A stretch of 24,547 bases of DNA from CAG-964 sp902789345 (lineage in GTDB: Bacteria; Bacillota; Clostridia; Oscillospirales; Acutalibacteraceae). The notes beneath the pieces were generated by a model. That model had not been told where the DNA came from and did not search any database. It was given only the letters and a program-made list of their open reading frames with translations. Made by a program: the position numbers and the translations under genes. Shown here in pieces: positions 1 through 6,637 of the stretch (position 1 is the stretch's first letter; each line of letters opens with the position of its first letter). The stretch lies in NCBI GenBank assembly GCA_052117325.1, contig JBQKJJ010000024.1. One strand, written 5' to 3'.

Positions 1-42
1 AAAGCCTTTTCCGTTCCGCTACGCTCCACTCCAAAGGCTTTC
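1..42. repeat. Imperfect inverted repeat at window edge
   Basis: AAAGCCTTT at the first bases is answered by AAAGGCTTT at about 33-41, giving a 9-bp stem around a loop of about 23 nt. The arms resemble the AAGCCTTT/AAAGGCTT hairpin in the repeat array at 22385-22402, so this may be the edge of a dispersed repeat of the same family. It is cut by the window start, so its left limit is unknown. Confidence 0.35.
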
Positions 43-139
43 AAAAAACACTATACCAAACTTTGATTTATTTTTACCTAAAAATGGGTCACATCTATTT
101 ACAACGCAGACCTAATTTAATATTGTTATAAAAAATCAC

Positions 140-168
140 TTGACAAATTATAACGCTATCTATATAAT
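140..168 (+). promoter_or_regulatory. Sigma-A promoter for DUF177-rpmF
   Basis: TTGACA (140-145) and TATAAT (163-168) are separated by exactly 17 nt. Both hexamers match the housekeeping consensus fully. Transcription should start near 175, about 48 nt before the DUF177 start codon. Confidence 0.9.
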
Positions 169-222
169 ATTATCTAGTGTTTTGAAAACTGCCCAACTGT
201 TTACTAAAGAGAGGTGTGCAAG

Positions 223-717
223 TTGATTCTGGATTTAAAAGCAATTTTTTTAAACGACGGCTCTGTTTTGCATACTGATTATTCCTTTAGTATGGCAGAG
301 GTTAAGGTGGATGGTATTTATCCATTTGTTTCACCTGTAAAGGTGGATATTACGGCAGAAAATCGAGCAGGGTTAGTTAAGCTTTCTCTGGCAACTAGCT
401 TTAACTACCAAAGGCCTTGCGATCGTTGCGGAACCGGCGTAACCAAAGCTATGCATTATGATTTTGAGCATTATTTAGTTACATCCCTAAGCGGTGACCA
501 AAATGACGATTATATCGAAACTCCTGATCACACAATTGACCTTGATGAGCTTTTGACAGCTGATATTTTGCTGGAGCTTCCGTCAAAGTTCTTGTGCAGT
601 GATAATTGCAAGGGGCTTTGCCCTAAGTGTGGTGCTAACCTAAATGAAACAACATGTAATTGCACCACAAAACAAATTGACCCTCGCTTAGAGGTGTTGA
701 AACAGCTTATTGAATAA
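223..717 (+). CDS. DUF177 (YceD-like) protein, upstream of rpmF
   Basis: Protein of about 164 aa of the DUF177/YceD family, usually encoded directly before rpmF in bacteria. The bacterial role is poorly defined; family members have been linked to 23S rRNA or large-subunit maturation, and that function is not visible from sequence. A first Cys pair (CDRCG) follows the N-terminal beta-rich part, and a C-terminal block carries the family signature GLCPKCGANLN followed by CNC, suggesting metal binding. An in-frame GTG exists at 214, but it lies inside the Shine-Dalgarno sequence GAGAGGTG. The TTG at 223 sits 6 nt after that site and gives a family-like N-terminus, so I choose it. It is followed after 53 nt by rpmF, with no terminator between them, so the two are probably cotranscribed from the promoter at 140-168. 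Confidence 0.9.
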   Translation: MILDLKAIFLNDGSVLHTDYSFSMAEVKVDGIYPFVSPVKVDITAENRAGLVKLSLATSFNYQRPCDRCGTGVTKAMHYDFEHYLVTSLSGDQNDDYIETPDHTIDLDELLTADILLELPSKFLCSDNCKGLCPKCGANLNETTCNCTTKQIDPRLEVLKQLIE

Positions 718-770
718 AATGGGTGTTAAATACCCGAAAAAATAATTGTAAATAAAAGGAGAGGCTAAAA

Positions 771-953
771 ATGGCAGTACCAAAGAGAAAAACATCTCAC
801 GCTAGAAAGAATAAGAGAAGATCAACAGTTTGGAAAATGGAAGCACCTGCTCTTGTAACTTGCCCTAACTGCGGCGAGTATAAGACACCACACAGAGTTT
901 GCGGTGCTTGTGGCTTCTACAATGGCCGTGAGGTTGTTAAGAAGGACAACTAA
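771..953 (+). CDS. rpmF: 50S ribosomal protein L32
   Basis: A 60-aa protein of normal L32 length. It starts MAVPKRKTSHARKN, typical of the family, and has a zinc-ribbon set of cysteines at C31, C34, C44 and C47. This is therefore the zinc-containing form of L32, which can make the protein sensitive to zinc supply. A good Shine-Dalgarno (AAAGGAGAGG) lies just upstream of the ATG. It is second in the DUF177-rpmF operon, and a strong intrinsic terminator follows 16 nt after the stop. The usual downstream fatty-acid gene plsX is not present here. Confidence 0.97.
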   Translation: MAVPKRKTSHARKNKRRSTVWKMEAPALVTCPNCGEYKTPHRVCGACGFYNGREVVKKDN

Positions 954-969
954 TTAATAGATTATTTTG

Positions 970-998
970 GAGGAAAGCGTTTGCTTTCCTCTTTTTTT
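970..998 (+). terminator. Intrinsic terminator of rpmF
   Basis: GAGGAAAGC (970-978) pairs perfectly with GCTTTCCTC (983-991) around a GTTT loop and is followed by seven T residues. Confidence 0.92.
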
Positions 999-1006
999 AT
1001 TGTCAA

Positions 1007-1119
1007 TTTAGCTTGTCGGACTTATGCGGCGGCTATTTTAGCTCTTTTAGTTTGTCAGACCTATGAAGTTCTGTTTTGCTCTTTTAGTTTGTCAGATTTA
1101 TGTGGTTCTGTTTCCATTA
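1007..1119. repeat. Three degenerate 37-39 bp tandem repeats
   Basis: Units begin with TTTAG at 1007, 1046 and 1083. The shared core is TTTAG(C/T)TTGTC(G/A)GA followed by TATG and a T/C-rich tail. The units differ at several positions. They lie just after the rpmF terminator and contain no credible gene. From about 1120 to 1390 I see nothing further that I can name. Confidence 0.6.
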
Positions 1120-1390
1120 GCTGTCTATATATAGAGAGAGAGTCTTTATTTTACAGCCGTTTTCTTTACGATAGCCTTTCCTGCAAATCCTTTTATTATA
1201 AGTTTTTATTGCAAACAACTCTTACAGGTATTTTTACCGAGTTAATATATAAACAGTTCTCCCTATTTGCAAAGGCATCTGCCTAAAGATAATCTATTTA
1301 TAACCGTTATATTTACAGGCATATTAAACATATGCCGCAAATAAAACAGGAATTTCAAACCGGAGTGAAATCACATAACAAAAGTTTTTT

Positions 1391-1431
1391 ACAAAACAAA
1401 AGATCGACAGCTGAAACATCTCAACTGTCGA
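1391..1431 (-). terminator. Intrinsic terminator of the minus-strand RNA
   Basis: Read on the minus strand, an 11-bp stem (1431-1421 with 1414-1404) closes a 6-nt loop and is followed by TCTTTTGTTTTGT. One pair is G-U on the minus strand and would be an A-C mismatch on the plus strand, which sets the direction of transcription. Confidence 0.8.
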
Positions 1432-2077
1432 CCCAATATATACGAAATATAATTTTCAGTTTAGTAGCACCAGCTATATGTTGCATTGGGCTGCGAATTT
1501 ATACCACCGCAAACCATCGGTCAACGAGCAGCGTCGTCCTGTCCCTTAATGCTTTAACTCTCTGCCTAGCCTTTTGCTAAGCCATAACCACACCTGCGGT
1601 TAAGGAGCCAACAGCTGAACTGCTGAATCTTTTGAAAATATGTAAAGCTAATTACACTTTTCAACACCAATATTTAATTGTAACTATAGCACAGCCACGG
1701 CATATGTATTCCTCTCATATACTATGTACTTTTTGAACTTTAGATAAAGATGAACATAATCAGTGCGCTACTATTACTTTCTATATCTATGACCGTTCAC
1801 GCTATTTACAATACACTTTGCTTTAGCTGTACTTCTTGGCTTTCGCTATGTGGCAAAAGCCGTCTGAAAATGCAGGTTCCAGTTCGCCCATAGGACTAAG
1901 CCCCTTTCACTAAAGATATTACTAAAAAAGTTTACCGAGTATTACATTGGACCATACCTCGTCTGAATATTTTGGTCAGTCTAAAATAAACTTCTCATTG
2001 GAGTAAACCTCACTTTTAAATATTTAAGCTTTGCTTACTTAACTATCTCATTGGCTTGTACCTCTTTCTTAGTATGT
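1393..2077 (-). ncRNA. Large structured non-coding RNA, about 680 nt, class unassigned
   Basis: No protein gene occupies 1000-2257, yet the minus strand has a near-consensus promoter just upstream of 2077 and a terminator at 1391-1431, bounding a transcript of about 680 nt. The interior is rich in local hairpins that pair completely only as minus-strand RNA because they use G-U pairs. Examples: CAGCAG/CUGUUG; UAACCGC/GUGGUUA with a 4-nt loop; GCUUAGC/GCUAGGC; GGCUUUUGC/GCGAAAGCC. The 5' part holds three copies of GAGGUNNNNNCCAAUG spaced 51-53 nt apart. I see no RNase P, tmRNA, SRP or group II intron signature. Size and complexity recall the ornate large RNAs (OLE, GOLLD, ROOL), but I cannot assign it to any of them. 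It lies between rpmF and DUF1292 and is divergent from the latter. Confidence 0.75.
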
Positions 2078-2081
2078 CTAT

Positions 2082-2109
2082 ATTATAGCAGATATTTTAG
2101 AAAAGTCAA
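2082..2109 (-). promoter_or_regulatory. Sigma-A promoter of the large RNA
   Basis: On the minus strand TTGACT (2109-2104) and TATAAT (2087-2082) are 16 nt apart. The predicted start is near 2077. The promoter is back-to-back with the plus-strand promoter at 2199-2227 and has no downstream ORF. Confidence 0.82.
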
Positions 2110-2198
2110 TACTTTTTTTAAAGATTTTTAAAAATTTTTATCTATTTGTTGAAAACAACCAAATTTAGGCTGTTTTCATAAATTTCATAATTTTTCAC

Positions 2199-2227
2199 TT
2201 GACTTATAGATTTAAAATGGTTAAAAT
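2199..2227 (+). promoter_or_regulatory. Sigma-A promoter for DUF1292
   Basis: TTGACT (2199-2204) and TAAAAT (2222-2227) with a 17-nt spacer, placed 30 nt before the ATG. Confidence 0.75.
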
Positions 2228-2257
2228 AGCTTTAAAGAGATGAAAGGAATGATATAA

Positions 2258-2560
2258 ATGAGTAACGAGAATGAAGAGTTAGATTTAATAACTTTGGTTG
2301 ATGACGACAATGTTGAGCATACCTTTGAGATTATAGACAGTTTAGAGCACGACGGCAACGCTTACTACGCTTTGCTTCCTGTATATGATGAAGAAGAAGA
2401 CCAGCAGGAGGACGAGGGCGAGTATTATATTTTCCAGACTGTTGAAGAAGACGGCGAGGAATTTTTGCTTGAGGTTGAAGACGATACTCTCCTTGACAAG
2501 CTTGCAGCAGAATTTGAAAAGCGTTTTGAGGAATTATTCGACGGTGCTGAAGAAGAATAA
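2258..2560 (+). CDS. DUF1292 acidic protein
   Basis: A 100-aa, very acidic protein matching the DUF1292 (YrzB-like) family of Firmicutes. The N-terminal half reads ITLVDDDNVEHTFEIIDS and then NAYYALLPVYD, the typical beta-strand pattern of the family, followed by runs of Asp and Glu. The family has no established function, and in many Clostridia it lies near alaS, yrrK and ruvX homologues; none of those is present here. The start is supported by GAAAGGAATGATATAA upstream of the ATG. It has its own promoter and is followed directly by a 6S-like RNA. An overlapping +1-frame ORF is a composition artefact. Confidence 0.85.
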   Translation: MSNENEELDLITLVDDDNVEHTFEIIDSLEHDGNAYYALLPVYDEEEDQQEDEGEYYIFQTVEEDGEEFLLEVEDDTLLDKLAAEFEKRFEELFDGAEEE

Positions 2561-2609
2561 CAACGCTTTTTGCTACACATAATATATGTAGATTTGTTAA
2601 GTTAATTTC

Positions 2610-2810
2610 CTGCTTAACGCGTGATTGGTGCTAATATAACCCTACACTTTTCTTATAGGGAGCTTAATCTTTGGCAGTGGTTTGCAGACCTCCTGTATAC
2701 ACCTTGATGTATATGGAAGTTGGGAGCAATAAAGCTGACAAGAAGCGCCCACCTGGCTATTCAGTAGGCAGGTTATAACAAAGCACCTAACGGTTAAGCG
2801 GGTTATTTTT
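2610..2810 (+). ncRNA. ssrS: Probable 6S RNA
   Basis: A stretch of about 200 nt folds as one long rod, as 6S RNA does. The closing stem is GCTTAAC (2612-2618) with GTTAAGC (2793-2799), continued by TTGGTGCT with AGCACCTAA and ATAACC with GGTTAT. Next comes an open central region with a small 3'-side hairpin (CCTG...CAGG near 2750-2775), then an apical arm (AGCTT/AAGCT, CTCC/GGAG). 6S RNA mimics an open promoter and sequesters sigma-A RNA polymerase in stationary phase. The fold, length and intergenic position fit, but I assign it without a covariance search. No clear promoter was found, so it may be processed from the DUF1292 transcript. A T-rich run follows the closing stem. Confidence 0.6.
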
Positions 2811-2855
2811 ATTTTTACATTTTAATTTTCTATTGAAAAATAATTGAAGATTATT

Positions 2856-2900
2856 CTCCGCTTTGTGGGTATGCAATGCAGCCCCAAAGCGGAGTTTTTT
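2856..2900 (+). terminator. Intrinsic terminator after the 6S-like RNA
   Basis: CTCCGCTTTG (2856-2865) pairs with CAAAGCGGAG (2885-2894), with extra GGG/CCC pairing inside, and is followed by TTTTTT. The plus direction is preferred because no T run follows on the minus strand. Confidence 0.85.
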
Positions 2901-3000
2901 CGTCTGAAAACACCCGTAACAGCAAGATACAGCCTTGTGGATTTAAGGTAAACGCCTATAATTTTGTATTGCTCCCCCTATAAGCCTTGCTTCTACAGCA

Positions 3001-3042
3001 AAAAATGCACCCAAAAGCATTCAGCCTTTTAGGTGCATTTTG
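3001..3042 (-). terminator. Intrinsic terminator of the lipoprotein gene
   Basis: AAAATGCACC and GGTGCATTTT pair perfectly, with a further AAAAG/CTTTT inner stem. On the minus strand the hairpin runs into TTTTTT. It lies 26 nt beyond the stop of the lipoprotein gene. Confidence 0.88.
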
Positions 3043-3067
3043 TAAAATCGTATTTAATTAGCTTAAA

Positions 3068-4219
3068 TTACTTTGAGTCGGCGGAAGCAGTGTTTGTAGC
3101 TGCTTCTGTAGCAGGCTCTGTAATGTAATTTGTGCAAGGATACTTCTCAATAGCGGCTGTGTTTACCTCACACTTAACATTTTTAGCCTGCTCTTTCATA
3201 TCCTTTTGGAACTCTTCGCTCTTCATATTTACAAGTACAGAATACTTTGTATTTTCGTCAGACGCCAGCTTCTTTGACTCGTCCTTAATGTTTCCTCTGT
3301 ATATTAGGTAGCAGGTTGCGCTGTCGCCGCCCTCGCCTACAGTAATATACTTAGCCTGTCCGTCCTTTAGACTTTCTATGGCCTTCTCAATATCTTCACC
3401 AAGTCCGGCATTCTTTAAGATATTTGTTGCTGAGATTGTCGGGTCAGACTGAATGTTATAGTCTTTCATATAAACCTTAACCTCGTCTGCATATGAAGTA
3501 CCGTTGTTAATGTCGGCTGCATATTTTTCAAGGTTGGATTTAATCTTCTTAATATCAGCGTCACTCTTTTTGGTGTTTGTAGACTGATTGTTACTGTCTG
3601 TAGATGTGTCATACAGCGGTACAGACAGGTAGCTGTAATTTACATAATTATCCTCGTAATACTTTTGCATATCAGCCGTGCTTACTTCCTTTTCGCCGCC
3701 CTCGCCATATATACTTTTAAATATAGCCTCCAGCTTTGCGGAATTTTCATAGCCGGCAGATACAAATGAATCCTTACTTACACCAAGCTTCTCAAAAACA
3801 GTTTTGTAGTATGTCCAGTATGAATCGGCGTTTTTCTTGTATGAAGAAATTTCTTCAGCTGTAAGTGAAAGCTTTTTATCCTTAAAAACCTTGTTTACAT
3901 ATATGTAATTCTTACAGGCGTCCTCTGTAACCTGGTCAATATACTCTTTAGCTGTTACTTCCTTACCGTCGTCATTCTTCAGCTTTTGGTCAAGGAAATC
4001 GCCTGTGCCGTTTTCAACCTTTTGTGAAGCAGCTGTAAATGCGCTGTAGTTATAGTAAATATAACCGCCTATAGAAAGTGTAGACGCGTCGTCCTTATAT
4101 GACCAGGACAAGTCCTGTGGATAGCTGCCGAAAATTGTGGCTTGTGTACAGCCTGCCAACGCAGAGCCTGCTATAAGCGCAGCTGCAACTGCTGCAACTG
4201 ACTTTTGTAATATTTTCAT
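3068..4219 (-). CDS. SurA/PrsA-like N-terminal-domain lipoprotein
   Basis: About 383 aa. The chosen start (ATG at 4219-4217) follows AGAAAGGA and begins with a lipoprotein signal peptide: basic MKILQK, a hydrophobic stretch and the lipobox LAGC with the acylated Cys at residue 24. The upstream in-frame extension to 4303 lacks such a start. The mature protein is Lys/Asp/Ser/Thr-rich and helical, with the layout of the SurA/trigger-factor-like N-terminal domain (for example KVFKDKKLSLTAEEISSY and later DMQKYYEDNYVNYSYLSV), and ends in a Thr/Ala/Glu-rich tail. It probably acts as a surface-anchored folding or chaperone-like factor. I see no clear parvulin active-site motif, so isomerase activity is not claimed. 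It is monocistronic, with its own promoter (4327-4355) and terminator (3001-3042). Confidence 0.75.
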   Translation of the reverse strand: MKILQKSVAAVAAALIAGSALAGCTQATIFGSYPQDLSWSYKDDASTLSIGGYIYYNYSAFTAASQKVENGTGDFLDQKLKNDDGKEVTAKEYIDQVTEDACKNYIYVNKVFKDKKLSLTAEEISSYKKNADSYWTYYKTVFEKLGVSKDSFVSAGYENSAKLEAIFKSIYGEGGEKEVSTADMQKYYEDNYVNYSYLSVPLYDTSTDSNNQSTNTKKSDADIKKIKSNLEKYAADINNGTSYADEVKVYMKDYNIQSDPTISATNILKNAGLGEDIEKAIESLKDGQAKYITVGEGGDSATCYLIYRGNIKDESKKLASDENTKYSVLVNMKSEEFQKDMKEQAKNVKCEVNTAAIEKYPCTNYITEPATEAATNTASADSK

Positions 4220-4326
4220 TGGAATACAGTCCTTTCTAACAGATACATATTCACACCCTGCTGTGCAGTGCGCCTGTGCGCCCGCATATTTGCCTATTAC
4301 CACAGGGTATTAGTATTAACCTAATT

Positions 4327-4355
4327 ATTATACACTCTTTGTTGATTTTTGTCTA
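4327..4355 (-). promoter_or_regulatory. Sigma-A promoter of the lipoprotein gene
   Basis: On the minus strand TAGACA (4355-4350) and TATAAT (4332-4327) are separated by 17 nt, about 108 nt before the start codon. Confidence 0.7.
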
Positions 4356-4402
4356 TGGAATTTTTCAAGATTATCCACATTTTCACATAATAATTTACAC
4401 AT

Positions 4403-4430
4403 AAAAAACCGCCGGCAAAAACCGACGGTT
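4403..4430 (-). terminator. Intrinsic terminator of the rpsF-ssb-rpsR operon
   Basis: On the minus strand AACCGTCGG (4430-4422) pairs with CCGGCGGTT (4415-4407), one pair being U-G, and TTTT follows. It lies 15 nt after the rpsR stop. Confidence 0.88.
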
Positions 4431-4444
4431 AAAAATACAAAATA

Positions 4445-4696
4445 TTAGTCGCTTGTGTATGGCAACAAAGCAATGTGTCTTGCTCTCTTAATAGCAACTG
4501 TAAGCTCACGCTGGTGACGAGCACATGTACCTGTTACTCTTCTTGGAAGAATCTTAGCTCTTTCAGAAACATAACGGCGAAGTCTAGCTACATCCTTATA
4601 GTCGATATTCTCAACCTTGTCCACACAAAAAGCGCAAACCTTTCTGCGACCCTTGCGGCCGCCACGGCGGTTTTCTCTCTCTGGTCTATCAGCCAT
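4445..4696 (-). CDS. rpsR: 30S ribosomal protein S18
   Basis: An 83-aa protein of normal S18 length with an Arg/Lys/Gly-rich N-terminus. The core reads VCAFCVDKVENIDYKD, then LRRYVSERAKILPRRVTGTCARHQRELTVAIKRARHIALLPY, which is diagnostic of S18. S18 binds the 30S platform as a heterodimer with S6, encoded two genes upstream. The Shine-Dalgarno AAAGGAG precedes the ATG. It is the last gene of rpsF-ssb-rpsR and is followed at once by a terminator. The two-Cys CAFC motif is common in Firmicute S18. Confidence 0.97.
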   Translation of the reverse strand: MADRPERENRRGGRKGRRKVCAFCVDKVENIDYKDVARLRRYVSERAKILPRRVTGTCARHQRELTVAIKRARHIALLPYTSD

Positions 4697-4745
4697 TTTT
4701 ATCGCTCCTTTATATAGTCTACAGCATACGCTGTGTTAGTTAAAA

Positions 4746-5213
4746 TTAGAATGGAAGGTCATCATCACTTGGCAGCTCCTCAAAATCCTCAGGCATACCG
4801 CTTGTGTATGCGCTTGCTGTATTCTGCTGAGCAGGCGGATCCTGTGGTGTAGGAACACCGTAATTGCCGTAGCTTCCGTTTGAAGACCTTTCTCTTCTGT
4901 CCCCTGTAAAGTAAACATTGTCTGCAATAACCTCGGTAACAGAACGGTTGTTGCCGTCTCTGTCCTGATAGGTTCTGCTTTGCAATGAACCGTCAAGGGC
5001 AATCAGTTGACCTTTGGCAAAGTATCTGCACAAAAATTCTGCAGTCTGTCGCCAGGCAACTACATTTATAAAGTCTGTTTGTCGCTCTGCACCCTGCTTA
5101 ACATAGTTGCGGTCAACCGCTACTGTAAAGCTGCATACAGATATGCCCGAACCTGTTGTTTTAAGCTCCGGCTCTGCAACCAAACGACCCATCAATACTA
5201 CTTTATTCAACAT
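4746..5213 (-). CDS. ssb: Single-stranded DNA-binding protein
   Basis: A 155-aa SSB. The N-terminal OB-fold occupies about residues 1-105 (MLNKVVLMGRLVAEPELK, then FTVAVDRNY and DFINVVAWRQTAEF). A flexible Gly/Gln/Pro-rich linker follows, then the conserved acidic tail DDDLPF, which docks partner proteins. SSB protects single-stranded DNA at replication forks and repair sites. It lies between rpsF and rpsR, the classic Firmicute order, so its level is tied to ribosome synthesis. Spacing is 58 nt from rpsF and 49 nt to rpsR. The Shine-Dalgarno is modest (GATGAGAT-like). Confidence 0.97.
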   Translation of the reverse strand: MLNKVVLMGRLVAEPELKTTGSGISVCSFTVAVDRNYVKQGAERQTDFINVVAWRQTAEFLCRYFAKGQLIALDGSLQSRTYQDRDGNNRSVTEVIADNVYFTGDRRERSSNGSYGNYGVPTPQDPPAQQNTASAYTSGMPEDFEELPSDDDLPF

Positions 5214-5271
5214 TAAATATCATCTCATTTCGCCAAAGTCATATCTATTCGTTCGTGTTTTCGTTTAAAAA

Positions 5272-5571
5272 TTACTCAGCGTCTTTCTTAACGATTAGAG
5301 ATCTTAGAACGCCGTCTGTAATCTTGTATCTTCTGTCAAGCTCTGCAGGGAATTCAGCCTCGCTTGTGAAGTTAAACAGAACATAATAGCCTTCAGCCTC
5401 TTTGTTGATTAAATAAGCAAGTCTGCGCTTACCCCATTCATCAACGCTGTCTAATGTTGCATTTTCAGAGATTAGAGCCTTAAACTTCTCGATTAGGGAC
5501 TGAATACCCTCTTCGCCAAGCTTCAAAGAAATAACCAATACCGACTCGTATGCACCCATTGTTTCTGACAT
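5272..5571 (-). CDS. rpsF: 30S ribosomal protein S6
   Basis: A 99-aa S6. The frame is open upstream to 5652, but the correct start is the ATG at 5571-5569, preceded by the strong Shine-Dalgarno AAAAGGAGGT. That start gives the family N-terminus MSETMGAYESVLVI. The rest includes KRRLAYLINKEAEGYYVLFNF and a C-terminus RYKITDGVLRSLIVKKD, both typical of S6. It partners with S18 on the 30S platform. First gene of the rpsF-ssb-rpsR operon; a promoter (5662-5690) and a leader of about 84 nt precede it. Confidence 0.96.
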   Translation of the reverse strand: MSETMGAYESVLVISLKLGEEGIQSLIEKFKALISENATLDSVDEWGKRRLAYLINKEAEGYYVLFNFTSEAEFPAELDRRYKITDGVLRSLIVKKDAE

Positions 5572-5655
5572 CTTCGTTGCACCTCCTTTTGGACATTTGG
5601 TCCCTTTTTCGGGGACAAGGATTTTTACTATTACGCATATTTCTACACGCATAAC
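5572..5655 (-). promoter_or_regulatory. rpsF leader, possible S6:S18 autoregulatory element
   Basis: The leader between promoter and start holds a hairpin (GTCCC and GGGAC around a CGAAAAA loop) with CCG at the loop edge. It also has a CCTT that could pair with AAGG of the Shine-Dalgarno. Firmicutes often place an S6:S18-binding RNA with a key CCG here. The location fits, but I cannot confirm the motif by eye. Confidence 0.35.
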
Positions 5656-5661
5656 ATAGAC

Positions 5662-5690
5662 ATTTTACCAAACCGTTACTGCTTTGTCAA
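5662..5690 (-). promoter_or_regulatory. Sigma-A promoter of rpsF-ssb-rpsR
   Basis: On the minus strand TTGACA (5690-5685) and TAAAAT (5667-5662) are 17 nt apart, directly after the ribF stop. Confidence 0.85.
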
Positions 5691-5703
5691 TACATAAAAC
5701 GGC

Positions 5704-6636
5704 TTATTTTTTATAATATGCGGCAAATGTTTTTAACGCCGTTTCGCCGTCGGACAATATTGCCGCCTTTAGCTCTACCAAACTGCCAAACTTTGCCTCG
5801 CTTCTTACAAAATCAAGCAGCTGTATTTCTACAGTTTCTCCATACAGACTGCCGCACTCTATTTTAGGCATCCAGGTTTCTGCAAGAGGTGCTTCGCCGG
5901 TGCATATGGTGGGCTTAACGCCAATGTTGGTTACACCGCACACAGGCTCGCTGTCTTTACTGAGCCTTACGGCGCTTACATACACGCCAAAGCGTGGCAT
6001 AATAAGCTCTGGGGGTATAGGCTGGTTAAATGTAGGTGTTCCAAGGCGTCTGCCTATTTGCTTGCCTTTGCATACCGGCAGTGTATATGAATACTCTCTG
6101 CCAAGCATTTTGGTAACATCTGCAATTCTGCCCTGCTTTAGGTAGTGGCGAATACGGGTGGAGCTTATAGGCTCGTCGTTATACATTGCCGGCGGAAGTG
6201 AAACCACCTCAATGTCATATTCACTGCACAGGTCACGCAGTGTTTCACTGTTGGCTGTGCCGCCGCTGCCAAAGTGATAATTAAAACCGCAGTAAACACG
6301 CTTTGCATTTAACTGCTTATGAAGAACCTGACTAACAAAATCCTGTGCAGACATATTCATTATCTTTGTAAAGTCCAAGTTGAATATATACTCCACACCC
6401 AGCTCCTCCATATACCTTTGCTTAGAGCTGCTATCCGTTAGATACGGTATTTTTTTACCGGTAATAACCGATGTAGGGTTTTGACTAAAGGTGACAACTA
6501 CAGGAGAAAGTCCCTTTTGTCGGCATTTCACCGCATTTCCTATAACCAGCCGGTGTCCCTTGTGTATGCCGTCAAAATGACCGAGAGCAACAGCCGTGCT
6601 GCACTCCAGGGGTTGAATATTATCGTATACAATCAT
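5704..6636 (-). CDS. ribF: Bifunctional riboflavin kinase / FAD synthetase
   Basis: A 310-aa RibF of normal length. It phosphorylates riboflavin to FMN and adenylylates FMN to FAD in the cytoplasm. The N-terminal nucleotidyltransferase domain (about 1-180) shows GHFDGIHKGHR, the HxGH-type motif, and ISSTRIRHYLKQGRI. The C-terminal flavokinase domain (about 185-310) shows GRRLGTPTFN, where GxxLGxPTaN is usual, and GVTNIGVKPT. The ATG lies 1 nt after the stop of the upstream membrane-protein gene, whose end supplies the Shine-Dalgarno AAAAGGAAA, so translation is probably coupled. No FMN riboswitch is visible upstream. Confidence 0.95.
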   Translation of the reverse strand: MIVYDNIQPLECSTAVALGHFDGIHKGHRLVIGNAVKCRQKGLSPVVVTFSQNPTSVITGKKIPYLTDSSSKQRYMEELGVEYIFNLDFTKIMNMSAQDFVSQVLHKQLNAKRVYCGFNYHFGSGGTANSETLRDLCSEYDIEVVSLPPAMYNDEPISSTRIRHYLKQGRIADVTKMLGREYSYTLPVCKGKQIGRRLGTPTFNQPIPPELIMPRFGVYVSAVRLSKDSEPVCGVTNIGVKPTICTGEAPLAETWMPKIECGSLYGETVEIQLLDFVRSEAKFGSLVELKAAILSDGETALKTFAAYYKK

Positions 6637-6637
6637 T

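Noticed and set aside
981..1580. Plus-strand ORFs at 981-1286 and 1332-1580
   Set aside because: The first begins inside the rpmF terminator and runs through the tandem repeats. The second overlaps the terminator and 3' helices of the minus-strand RNA. Neither has a ribosome binding site.
1393..2077. Reading the large RNA as RNase P, tmRNA, SRP RNA or an intron
   Set aside because: The conserved P4 strings of RNase P, a tRNA-like CCA end with a tag ORF, the SRP GGAAGCAG-type loop and a group II domain V were looked for and not seen on the minus strand.
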